DNA of 64,000 bases from Pedobacter panaciterrae. Its GTDB lineage: Bacteria > Bacteroidota > Bacteroidia > Sphingobacteriales > Sphingobacteriaceae. The stretch is taken from contig NZ_LGEL01000003.1 of NCBI RefSeq assembly GCF_001636695.1, positions 1 through 64,000 of the forward strand. Direction: 5' to 3'. The translations under genes were made by a program, and so were the position numbers. Below the pieces are notes generated by a model, which was not told where the DNA came from, made no database searches, and saw only the letters and a list, made by a program, of their open reading frames with translations. Shown here one piece after another: positions 18,987 to 26,159 of the stretch (the first letter of the stretch is position 1; each line of letters opens with the position of its first letter).

Positions 18987-20222
18987 TTATTCAAATTCTG
19001 ATTTCAAAATACTCATCACTTCCTTGATGGTTTCTTCCTCCAAATCGGTACGTTTAACCAATTCATCAACGGAAAGTGCTAACACACTTTTAGCAGTATC
19101 ACATCCGATAGCCTTAAGCTCATCGATGATCCAGCTATCGATCTCATCCGAGAACTCTTCTATATCCACATCCTCATCTTCTTCACCAGCTTCGCGATAT
19201 ACATCTATTTCATAACCGGTTAATTTACCAGCAAGTTTAATGTTATGACCACCGCGACCAATAGCCAATGAAACCTGATCAGGCTTCAAATAAACTGAAG
19301 CATGTTTTGTTTCATCATCTAATTTAATAGATGTGATTTTAGCCGGACTTAATGCTCTGGTGATATATAATGAAATGTTATTAGTAAAGTTAATTACATC
19401 AATATTTTCATTTTTAAGCTCTCTAACAATACCATGTATACGAGAACCTTTCATACCCACACAAGCTCCTACCGGATCAATTCTATCATCGTAAGATTCT
19501 ACAGCAACTTTAGCTCTTTCTCCTGGTTCGCGAACAATTTTCTTAATGGTAATTAAACCATCAAAAATCTCTGGAACTTCGATTTCGAATAAGCGCTGTA
19601 AAAACTCAGGCGCAATTCTGGAAATGATAATTTTTGGAGTACTGTTTACCATATCCACTTTAAGGATTACGGCACGCACGGTATCACCTTTTTTGAAATA
19701 ATCAGCTGGGATCTGCTCAGTTTTAGGCATCATCAACTCATTGCCTTCATCATCAAGAACCAGTGTTTCTTTTTTCCAAACCTGATAAACCTCTCCTGTT
19801 ACAATCTCTCCAACTCTGTCTTTATATTTTTTAAAGATTTCGTCTTTTTCAAGCTCTAATACTTTTGAAACAAGAGTTTGGCGGGCAGCTAAAATAGCTC
19901 TTCTTCCAAAACTCTCTAAAGTGATCTGCTCAATGTAATCGTCGCCAACTTCCATATCCGGATCTAACTGTTTCACCTCAGCAAGTTCAATTTCTAAATC
20001 GTCGTCCTCAGAAAAGCCATCTTCCATCACTTTTCTGGTACGCCAGATCTCTAAATCTCCGTTATCCGGGTTAACAATTACGTCACAATTCTCATCAGTA
20101 CCATATTTTTTACGCAACATACTGCGAAATACCTCTTCCAGCACACTAATCACTGTAGGGCGGTCGATGTTCTTAAAGTCCTTGAACTCCTGAAATGAAT
20201 CGATTAAATTAATATTGCTCAT
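18987..20222 (-). CDS. nusA: Transcription termination/antitermination factor NusA
   Basis: A 411-residue RNA-binding elongation factor for RNA polymerase. Domain order is an N-terminal polymerase-binding domain (about 1-130), an S1 domain (VGEIVTGEVYQV at about 140), and two KH domains (VGACVGMKGSRI and LAIGRGGHNIKLA). A short acidic C-terminal extension (EDEDVDIEEFSDEIDSW) leads into one helix-hairpin-like module. It lies two bases after rimP and 83 bases before infB, the usual order in bacteria. Confidence 0.97.
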   Translation of the reverse strand: MSNINLIDSFQEFKDFKNIDRPTVISVLEEVFRSMLRKKYGTDENCDVIVNPDNGDLEIWRTRKVMEDGFSEDDDLEIELAEVKQLDPDMEVGDDYIEQITLESFGRRAILAARQTLVSKVLELEKDEIFKKYKDRVGEIVTGEVYQVWKKETLVLDDEGNELMMPKTEQIPADYFKKGDTVRAVILKVDMVNSTPKIIISRIAPEFLQRLFEIEVPEIFDGLITIKKIVREPGERAKVAVESYDDRIDPVGACVGMKGSRIHGIVRELKNENIDVINFTNNISLYITRALSPAKITSIKLDDETKHASVYLKPDQVSLAIGRGGHNIKLAGKLTGYEIDVYREAGEEDEDVDIEEFSDEIDSWIIDELKAIGCDTAKSVLALSVDELVKRTDLEEETIKEVMSILKSEFE

Positions 20223-20224
20223 TT

Positions 20225-20689
20225 TTATTTAAATGAAATTAAAACCTTTGTTTCTGTTATACTACTAAAGTCGATTCCTGTTTCTACCAGTGTCGCCTTT
20301 TTTCCTTTTTCTTTCACCTTTGCTTCTAAAGTGATACCATTATCATCTACAAAAAGCAGTTTACCTTCTTTTATTTCGCCGCCAGCAAGCTTTACACTTA
20401 AATCACGGCCAACGTTTTTATCGTATTGTCTTTTCAGCTTCAATGGCTCACCAACACCGGGAGACGAAACCTCTAAATTATATGCCTTATCAATGGTGTT
20501 TTCTTCTTCCAAATGAAAACCAACATGTCTGCTAATGGCTGCACAATCCTGTATAGTAATCCCTTCATCGCCATCAACATGGATAATCAGTTTATTATTT
20601 GGCAGCATTCTCACCTCAACAAGAAATAACTCCGGTCTATCCGAAATTTTTTCTTCTACTAATTCTGTTACTCTTTTTTCTATCTGCAT
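20225..20689 (-). CDS. rimP: Ribosome maturation factor RimP
   Basis: A 154-residue 30S assembly factor: N-terminal alpha/beta domain with VDGDEGITIQDCAAISRHV, then SSPGVGEPLKLKRQYDKNVGRDL and a C-terminal SH3-like barrel. The ATG at 20689 is preferred to a TTG two codons earlier. It heads the operon with nusA and infB. A candidate promoter (20751-20758) and a strong hairpin (20712-20735) lie in its leader, so transcription of the operon may be attenuated. Confidence 0.95.
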   Translation of the reverse strand: MQIEKRVTELVEEKISDRPELFLVEVRMLPNNKLIIHVDGDEGITIQDCAAISRHVGFHLEEENTIDKAYNLEVSSPGVGEPLKLKRQYDKNVGRDLSVKLAGGEIKEGKLLFVDDNGITLEAKVKEKGKKATLVETGIDFSSITETKVLISFK

Positions 20690-20711
20690 AACCAATTCAC
20701 CAATAATAGAA

Positions 20712-20735
20712 AAGAGGGGACTTTTGCCCCCTCTT
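20712..20735 (-). promoter_or_regulatory. Leader hairpin of the rimP operon
   Basis: AAGAGGGG / CCCCTCTT with a seven-to-eight-base loop, followed on the minus strand by TTTTC. It lies 16 bases after a predicted -7 element and 23 bases before the rimP ATG. It could be an attenuator or a transcript-stabilising 5' stem. It is too far from the stop of the next upstream gene (about 225 bases) to be a simple terminator for it, although that role is not excluded. Confidence 0.5.
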
Positions 20736-20750
20736 ACCTCTATTACCGTG

Positions 20751-20758
20751 CAAATGTA
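20751..20758 (-). promoter_or_regulatory. Predicted -7 element of the rimP operon
   Basis: TACATTTG followed by C on the minus strand, matching TAnnTTTG. No convincing TTG lies at the -33 position. The start point would be near 20745, leaving a leader of about 55 bases that contains the hairpin. Confidence 0.4.
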
Positions 20759-20842
20759 AGAAATATTTTTGCAAATTAAAAATGCTATAACACAATCACT
20801 TCTGTATGGAAAAGAAACTCGTCTTTAATTGCTTCCAGGTTC

Positions 20843-20952
20843 TTCACAAGATTTACATTTCTTCACGCCTGGCTCACACCTCCTTCACACAAAATCCACA
20901 AACAGGTACTTTTTTGTGAAGAAAGTGTGTAGAATGTGTGAACTATGTGAGG
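20843..20952. repeat. Phased array of TTCACA-like half-sites with inverted symmetry
   Basis: Going rightwards, TTCACA, TTTACA, TTCACG, CTCACA, TTCACA and TCCACA occur every 10-11 bases from 20844 to 20900. Then the complementary form appears (TGTGAA, GTGTGT, TGTGTGAA, TGTGAG) with the same spacing up to 20951. The two halves form an imperfect inverted repeat of about 40 bases per arm around position 20906. The region lies between the stop of a lipoprotein-like gene and the rimP promoter. Function unknown. Confidence 0.55.
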
Positions 20953-20960
20953 CCATGCTA

Positions 20961-21395
20961 TTATCTGGTTAATAATTTCTGCAAAGGTTTTACACTATAA
21001 TTTACCTTACCTTTCATAATATCCTCGGCATTGCCAAAGCGAACATTCAAGTAAGTAATAATTAAATAATCTCTTCCTTTTACAAATGGCTTTTCAGGGA
21101 CAAATACCAATTCCTCACCATCAATACTCACTCGTCCATTAACGGGCATTTCTTTTATTGCCGTATCTTTCTCAGATGGCGTTTCCAAAACTGAAATCAG
21201 ATCATGAAAAACAGAGTCAGCAGCCGGAGCATTTTTAAGCTGCAAAAGGCCGGCAGGATCGATATTTTTGAACACTACAGCAGAACTATCAGCCGAGAAT
21301 CCTATTAAAAGTGGCTTACTATTTGTTGATGTACATGCAAAAACACAGGAAATGGCGCACAATGCCATAGACGCCTTAACAAAAATTTTAACCAT
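20961..21395 (-). CDS. Putative small lipoprotein of unknown function
   Basis: A 144-residue protein with an N-terminal hydrophobic signal (MVKIFVKASMALCAISCVFAC) ending in a lipobox-like VFAC-T, so C21 is the likely lipidated residue. The mature part (residues 22-144) has a domain with SADSSAVVFKNIDPAGLLQL and DGEELVFVPEKPFVKGRDYLIITY, suggesting a beta-sandwich. I do not recognise the family. It is divergent from the holin-like gene with only 18 bases between the starts, so any promoter for either gene must overlap the other's coding or leader region. Confidence 0.7.
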   Translation of the reverse strand: MVKIFVKASMALCAISCVFACTSTNSKPLLIGFSADSSAVVFKNIDPAGLLQLKNAPAADSVFHDLISVLETPSEKDTAIKEMPVNGRVSIDGEELVFVPEKPFVKGRDYLIITYLNVRFGNAEDIMKGKVNYSVKPLQKLLTR

Positions 21396-21413
21396 AACAC
21401 TAAATTAAGCTTT

Positions 21414-21761
21414 ATGAAACTAATTGTAGAAATTTTATTGATGGGTCTTGCAGTATTTCTGGGGGCCAAAATTGTACCCGGAGTACAAGTAGATGGCTAT
21501 GGCTCTGCAATAATTGCAGCCATATTAATTGCACTGGCAAACTCAACAATTGGCCTTATTTTACGCGTATTTACGTTCCCTATCAACTTCCTTACTTTAG
21601 GGCTAATGTCATTTATTATCACTGTTTTAATGATAATGTTAGTTGACTACCTGATGGCTGGATTTAACACTACTGGATTTTGGGCAGCCGCACTTTTAGC
21701 AATAGTAATCGCCTTAATCAAGGCTATATTTGGAGCTATTGCTAGCTCTGATAAGGATTAA
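21414..21761 (+). CDS. Holin-4-superfamily (YvlD-like) small membrane protein
   Basis: A 115-residue membrane protein with four hydrophobic segments. It begins MKLIVEILLMGLAVFLGAKIVPGVQVDG and continues ANSTIGLILRVFTFPINFLTLGL, the hallmark of the family named after phage holins (PF04020), which in free-living bacteria are chromosomal membrane proteins of unclear role. There is no phage context here. The start is fixed by the close divergent neighbour. Confidence 0.85.
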   Translation: MKLIVEILLMGLAVFLGAKIVPGVQVDGYGSAIIAAILIALANSTIGLILRVFTFPINFLTLGLMSFIITVLMIMLVDYLMAGFNTTGFWAAALLAIVIALIKAIFGAIASSDKD

Positions 21762-21775
21762 ATCAAATCACTTTG

Positions 21776-21872
21776 ATTGCAACCTTCCGTCATCTCGACG
21801 ATAGGAGAGATCTCTTGAACTGTGCCTAAACAAGAGATCTCTCCTATCGTCGAGATGACGGAAGGTTGCAAT
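21776..21872. repeat. REP-like palindromic element, copy 1
   Basis: Two perfect 42-base arms (21776-21817 and 21831-21872) surround a 13-base spacer. The core CGTCATCTCGACGATAGG and GGAGAGATCTCTTG recurs, diverged, at 53094-53187. It lies between convergent genes (holin-like gene and MazG-like gene), where the long hairpin could also stop transcription from both sides. Confidence 0.9.
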
Positions 21873-21928
21873 AATATGATCCTATAATCTCATATCATCA
21901 CGATAGTCTAATATCATCACAACATTCT

Positions 21929-22393
21929 CTAAAGGATGCTTTGAAGATCTGCCGGAGAATAGTTTATCGATTTCAATGTCTTGTTATCCTTAGTTCTGTA
22001 AACTAAAAACAAAGAATCTTCTTCTTTAAAATAAGAGTCACTGTCGTCTTTAGCCTTATAGTGTGCTATAGTTTGATTCGCCTCTTCTTCAGATTTACAT
22101 GCCTTGCTCATATTTGAACGGTGCACTTCATCAAATAGATCCTTAAATTTATCAGCAAGTCCAAATTCTAAAATAGCGCCTGCTAAAACATATTGTATAT
22201 CACATAAAGCATCAGCAACCTCAACCAAATTATTATCTTCAATAGCTTGCTGTAACTCCTTTACTTCTTCAACCAGTAGCGAAACTCTTAAATCACTTCT
22301 TTGTTTTGATGGAATAATTGGCGAATTCTCTATGGGATGCTTAAATGTTCTGTGAAATTCGGCTACCTGATTCAATGAGTTTGACTCTTTCAT
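21929..22393 (-). CDS. MazG-like nucleotide pyrophosphohydrolase
   Basis: A 154-residue all-alpha NTP pyrophosphohydrolase of the HisE/MazG superfamily. The metal-binding helices are visible as LLVEEVKELQQAIEDNNLVEVADALCDIQYVLAG, giving the ExxE...ExxxD arrangement. It probably hydrolyses a (d)NTP or modified nucleotide to the monophosphate. It could be annotated as phosphoribosyl-ATP pyrophosphohydrolase, but no histidine genes are near, so house-cleaning activity is more likely. It precedes a small membrane-protein gene transcribed in the same direction. Confidence 0.82.
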   Translation of the reverse strand: MKESNSLNQVAEFHRTFKHPIENSPIIPSKQRSDLRVSLLVEEVKELQQAIEDNNLVEVADALCDIQYVLAGAILEFGLADKFKDLFDEVHRSNMSKACKSEEEANQTIAHYKAKDDSDSYFKEEDSLFLVYRTKDNKTLKSINYSPADLQSIL

Positions 22394-22418
22394 GCTTTAA
22401 ATTGATTTATAAATTCTT

Positions 22419-22625
22419 CTATTTTTTTTCTTTTACATGGTCGGCTAGTTCATATCCGCTTTTCTCACTTTTATCTTCCAAAAACAGTAGTACTATTAAT
22501 GAAATGATTGGAATAAGAAAGGAGATAAAAAACCAGAACCAAAATTTCCTTCCCATACTTTTGGCAAGTATTCCGGCCACAATCTGCGGAATTAACATAA
22601 CGCATAAAAGGAGGATTTCGGGCAT
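22419..22625 (-). CDS. Small membrane protein of unknown function
   Basis: A 68-residue protein with two hydrophobic helices: MPEILLLCVMLIPQIVAGILA and, after the basic KSMGRKF, FWFFISFLIPIISLIVLLF, then a charged tail EDKSEKSGYELADHVKEKK. This hairpin topology with a polar tail is common in Bacteroidota. It lies 25 bases upstream of the MazG-like gene and is probably cotranscribed with it. I do not assign a function. Confidence 0.65.
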   Translation of the reverse strand: MPEILLLCVMLIPQIVAGILAKSMGRKFWFWFFISFLIPIISLIVLLFLEDKSEKSGYELADHVKEKK

Positions 22626-22688
22626 AGTTCTTTACTTTTATAAACCATGGTAAGCTTATAAAAAGCAAAGATAATAATTACGATTATT

Positions 22689-23828
22689 TTAACGGATGAT
22701 CTCTCTGGAGATAACCATTTTTTGAATTTCGGAAGTCCCTTCGTAAATCTGGGTGATCTTAGCGTCGCGCATCAGTCGCTCAACATGGTATTCTTTAACA
22801 AAACCATAGCCCCCATGAATCTGAACTGCCTCTACAGTAACATCCATTGCTACTTTTGAAGCATAAAGCTTAGCCATTGAACCGGCAAGAGTATAGGATT
22901 GCCCCTGATCTTTTAACCATGCCGCTTTATACACCAACATTCTTGCTGCTTCTATGCTTGTTGCCATATCTGCAAGTTTAAATGCTATTGCCTGATGTTC
23001 TGCGATTGGCTTTCCAAAGGATTTCCGTTGTTTAGCATAGTTTAAAGCAAGTTCATAAGCCCCTGCAGCAATGCCAAGTGCTTGTGCAGCAATGCCAATA
23101 CGGCCACCCTCCAGAGTTTTCATTGCAAACTTAAACCCAAATCCATCCTCGCCAATTCTATTTTCTTTTGGCACTTTAACATCGTTGAACATCAGAGAAT
23201 GCGTGTCAGATCCACGAATACCCAATTTGTTTTCTTTTGGGCCAACCGTGAAACCTTCCGTGCCTTTTTCCACTATAAATGCATTTATCCCTTTATGTTT
23301 TAACGCCTTATTTGTCTGTGCAATTACAAGATATGTTGAGGCTGTACTACCATTGGTAATCCAGTTTTTGGTGCCATTAAGCAGGTAATAATCTCCTTTA
23401 TCTTCGGCGGTTGTCTGTTGCGAAGTTGCATCAGAACCGGCTTCTGGCTCAGACAAACAAAAAGCTCCGATCTTTTGACCGGATGCGAGGGGCTTTAAAT
23501 ATTTTTCTTTTTGGGCTTCAGAGCCGAAAGTCTCCAAGCCGTAACACACCAGCGAATTGTTTACGGAAACAACTACAGATGCTGATGCATCTACTTTAGA
23601 CAGTTCTTCCATTACCAGTACGTATGAAACTGCATCCATACCGCTGCCATTGTATTTTTCGGAAACCATCATCCCTAAAAAACCCAGTTCACCAAGCTTT
23701 TTTACTTGTTCCGCCGGAAATTTCTGGTGTTCATCTCTTTCAATAACTCCAGGCTTAAGTTCATTTTGTGCAAAATCCCTTGCCGCCTGCTGAATCATCA
23801 ATTGTTCTTCACTTAGTTGAAATAGCAT
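22689..23828 (-). CDS. Acyl-CoA dehydrogenase (short-chain, butyryl-CoA type)
   Basis: A 379-residue flavoenzyme of fatty-acid or branched-chain degradation. The ATG at 23828 begins MLFQLSEEQLMIQQAARDFA, the standard start; an upstream ATG adds a hydrophobic stretch foreign to the family. Visible are CLSEPEAGSDA (FAD and substrate site), WITNGSTASTYLV, the catalytic-base region YEGTSEIQKMVISREI, and QIHGGYGFVKEYHVERLMRDAKI. The catalytic Glu in YEGTSE fits short-chain enzymes. Electrons would go to ETF. Monocistronic, with a predicted -7 element (TAAATTTG, 23858-23865). Confidence 0.95.
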   Translation of the reverse strand: MLFQLSEEQLMIQQAARDFAQNELKPGVIERDEHQKFPAEQVKKLGELGFLGMMVSEKYNGSGMDAVSYVLVMEELSKVDASASVVVSVNNSLVCYGLETFGSEAQKEKYLKPLASGQKIGAFCLSEPEAGSDATSQQTTAEDKGDYYLLNGTKNWITNGSTASTYLVIAQTNKALKHKGINAFIVEKGTEGFTVGPKENKLGIRGSDTHSLMFNDVKVPKENRIGEDGFGFKFAMKTLEGGRIGIAAQALGIAAGAYELALNYAKQRKSFGKPIAEHQAIAFKLADMATSIEAARMLVYKAAWLKDQGQSYTLAGSMAKLYASKVAMDVTVEAVQIHGGYGFVKEYHVERLMRDAKITQIYEGTSEIQKMVISREIIR

Positions 23829-23857
23829 AATTATATATAATAAAAAATACGTACTGC

Positions 23858-23865
23858 CAAATTTA
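23858..23865 (-). promoter_or_regulatory. Predicted -7 element of the acyl-CoA dehydrogenase gene
   Basis: TAAATTTG on the minus strand, 29 bases before the ATG at 23828. No TTG is found at the standard -33 distance, so this is only partial support. Confidence 0.35.
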
Positions 23866-23927
23866 GTATTTCTCAACCAAATTACTATGGCAGCATAGTA
23901 TTATTTTTTTTATAATGCAATTACAGC

Positions 23928-24278
23928 CTATTTCAGCAAATGGTTATTATCGTCAGGGAAAACCAATATTGGATGATATTTCTTGGCTTCTTCAATTGGT
24001 AAAGATCCGTAAGACATGATGATAAGTATATCACCTACCTGAACTTTACGGGCTGTAGCTCCATTTAAGCAAACGGTTCCTGTTCCTCTTTCACCTTTTA
24101 TAACATAGGTTTCAAAACGCTCTCCGTTATTGTTATTTACGATCTGCACTTTCTCGTTTGCAATAATCTGGGCAGCATCCATTAAATCTTCATCAATGGT
24201 AATACTTCCAACATAATTCAGTTCTGCCTGTGTTACTTTAACACGGTGGATCTTCGATTTTAATATCTCGATAATCAT
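23928..24278 (-). CDS. panD: Aspartate 1-decarboxylase
   Basis: A 116-residue pyruvoyl enzyme that makes beta-alanine for pantothenate. The self-cleavage site is Gly-Ser in [15 protein letters not shown] at about residue 24-25, after [20 protein letters not shown]. The [19 protein letters not shown] block is also typical. It lies 45 bases after panC, in the same direction, so the two pantothenate genes form an operon. panB is not in the window. Confidence 0.97.
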   Translation of the reverse strand: MIIEILKSKIHRVKVTQAELNYVGSITIDEDLMDAAQIIANEKVQIVNNNNGERFETYVIKGERGTGTVCLNGATARKVQVGDILIIMSYGSLPIEEAKKYHPILVFPDDNNHLLK

Positions 24279-24323
24279 AACGCAAAGTTAGATAAAGTTT
24301 GTGAATGAATGGTTTTCCGTTTT

Positions 24324-25163
24324 TCAGCTAAGTATCATATTATCGATAAGCCTTGTTTGCCCCACTTTGGCGGCTACAAGAGCTATAATATTCTGGTCAC
24401 TTTTATCCGTTTCCGGAAGCAATGTTTTACCATCGGAAATTGTAAAATAGTCAAGCTCAACACCTGGTATTTCTTCAATTAACTCTTTGGCTTTTTCTAA
24501 AAGCTCCGGAATACTCTTTTCCTTAAAATTATTTTTAACATAAGTAAGCGCTCTACTTAATACTAACGCATTTTTTCTGTCTGTAGCATTAAGATGAATA
24601 TTTCTTGAACTCATGGCCAATCCATCATCTTCTCTGATGATCGGACAAGAAATGATTTGAACAGAAAGCTTAAAATATGCAACCATATTTTGGATCATCA
24701 GGACTTGCTGGTAGTCTTTTTGTCCAAAAAAAGCGATATCCGGCTCTACGGCATCAAATAGTTTTTTCACAATTTGAGTAACACCCTGATAGTGTCCTTT
24801 CCTAAATTCACCTTCTAAAAGGAATTCTGCAGGGCCCAGATCGATATGCCATTTCTCTTCAGTTGGATACATTTCCTTTACCGAAGGCATAAAAATAACA
24901 TCGCATCCGGCGTCGTTAAGCATAGCCAGATCGTGTTCAAGCGGACGCGGATATTTCTCTAAATCTTTAGGATCAGTAAATTGAGTAGGATTCACAAAAA
25001 TGCTGCAAACCACTATGTCAGCCTGCTGCTGAGCCATCTTTATCAATGATACATGACCCTTGTGCAGCGCACCCATAGTTGGCACTAAAGCAATTTTCTG
25101 TTGAGCCAATTTAATTGGGCCAAGCAACGACTTTAACGCCGCGATAGTATTTAGTACTTCCAA
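24324..25163 (-). CDS. panC: Pantothenate synthetase
   Basis: A 279-residue ligase that condenses pantoate and beta-alanine with ATP through pantoyl adenylate. The nucleotidyltransferase HxGH signature appears as VPTMGALHKGHVSLIK, followed by VCSIFVNPTQF, AFFGQKDYQQVLMI and REDDGLAMSSRN with the KMSKS-equivalent loop. Full length. First gene of the panC-panD pair, divergent from the glycogen-synthase-like gene. Confidence 0.98.
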   Translation of the reverse strand: MEVLNTIAALKSLLGPIKLAQQKIALVPTMGALHKGHVSLIKMAQQQADIVVCSIFVNPTQFTDPKDLEKYPRPLEHDLAMLNDAGCDVIFMPSVKEMYPTEEKWHIDLGPAEFLLEGEFRKGHYQGVTQIVKKLFDAVEPDIAFFGQKDYQQVLMIQNMVAYFKLSVQIISCPIIREDDGLAMSSRNIHLNATDRKNALVLSRALTYVKNNFKEKSIPELLEKAKELIEEIPGVELDYFTISDGKTLLPETDKSDQNIIALVAAKVGQTRLIDNMILS

Positions 25164-25235
25164 ACCAGCTTATAAAATTTCAGGGGGCAAAGTTGGTTAT
25201 TTATCTATTCCTAACAAAACATCTTGCGTATTATA

Positions 25236-25266
25236 TTGATAAATGTTATTATTTTGCTTACCTTTG
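25236..25266 (+). promoter_or_regulatory. Predicted sigma-A promoter of the GT5-domain gene
   Basis: TTG (25236-25238), 20 bases, then TACCTTTG (25259-25266) followed by CCCC. This is a good match to the Bacteroidota consensus, 44 bases before the ATG at 25311. Confidence 0.6.
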
Positions 25267-25310
25267 CCCCTTGATAATCTTTTCTTTAACATAAATTTTT
25301 ATTTACGAAT

Positions 25311-26141
25311 ATGGAGATGGCCAAAACGAAGCTACTGATTGTTACACACGAGATGTCGCCTTTCCTTGAACTCACAAAGATTTCAGAAATTACCCGTCAG
25401 TTACCTCAGGCAATGCAGGATAAAGGATTTGAAATCCGTATTTTAATGCCAAGGTTTGGAAACATTAATGAAAGAAGGAACAGATTACATGAGGTTATCC
25501 GCCTTTCAGGTATGAACATCATTATTGATGATAATGATAACCCATTGATCATTAAAGTCGCCTCAATTCCGGCAGCAAGGATGCAAGTGTATTTTCTGGA
25601 TAATGAAGATTATTTCCAACGAAAATATGTTTTTAGAGATAAGGAAGAAAAGTTCTATGCAGATAATGACGAAAGAACAATTTTCTTCTGTAAAGGTGCC
25701 CTTGAAACTGTTAAAAAATTAGGCTGGTCTCCCGATATCGTTCATTGCCATGGCTGGATGACTGCTTTAGTTCCTGCATACATTAAAACCACATACAAAA
25801 ACGATCCTACTTTTAAAAATTCAAAAGTAGTGTATTCAATTTATGAGGATTGTTTCTCTGAAACAATGAATACTGATTTGTATAAGAAAGCAGTGATGAA
25901 CTCTATGACTGTTGAAGATACTAAAGTATTCGAGAAAGCAGATTGTAGTGCTTTGCATATTGGAGCTGTAACTTATTCTGATGCAGTAGTTTTAGCTGAT
26001 GAAAACATCAATGCTGATGTGTTAAAATTTGTTAAAGATTCTAATAAGCCAACTTTAGCTTTTAATTTAACCGAAAATTTCGAAAACTTCTACTCTCTAT
26101 ATGAGGAGATTTCGGATGAAGAATTGGTTTCAATAGCTTAA
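25311..26141 (+). CDS. Half-length glycogen/starch synthase (GT5 N-terminal domain only)
   Basis: A 276-residue protein matching only the N-terminal GT5 domain of glycogen synthase: KLLIVTHEMSPF in place of the usual KxGGL-type start, IRILMPRFGNINERRNRLHEV, VYFLDNEDYFQRK, WSPDIVHCHGWMTALVPAY. The C-terminal GT1 domain, which supplies the ADP-glucose site and catalytic residues, is absent and the next gene is unrelated. Similar short proteins are, as I recall, common in this phylum, so this is probably not a fresh truncation. It may be regulatory or bind glucan rather than synthesise it. ATG at 25317 is an alternative start. Confidence 0.8.
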   Translation: MEMAKTKLLIVTHEMSPFLELTKISEITRQLPQAMQDKGFEIRILMPRFGNINERRNRLHEVIRLSGMNIIIDDNDNPLIIKVASIPAARMQVYFLDNEDYFQRKYVFRDKEEKFYADNDERTIFFCKGALETVKKLGWSPDIVHCHGWMTALVPAYIKTTYKNDPTFKNSKVVYSIYEDCFSETMNTDLYKKAVMNSMTVEDTKVFEKADCSALHIGAVTYSDAVVLADENINADVLKFVKDSNKPTLAFNLTENFENFYSLYEEISDEELVSIA

Positions 26142-26159
26142 ACTCAGGTATTCTAAAAT

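Noticed and set aside
20890-20905. DnaA box or replication origin at AATCCACAAA
   Set aside because: It differs from TTATNCACA at two positions, no further good boxes or a dnaA/dnaN gene are near, and no AT-rich unwinding region is evident.
21414-21761. Prophage remnant because of the holin-named gene
   Set aside because: The family is widespread as a chromosomal membrane protein and no lysin, integrase, capsid or tail gene lies nearby.
23071-23388. Open frame of about 105 codons antisense to the acyl-CoA dehydrogenase gene
   Set aside because: The opposite strand encodes a full, well conserved enzyme; the antisense frame shows no domain pattern or ribosome-binding context.
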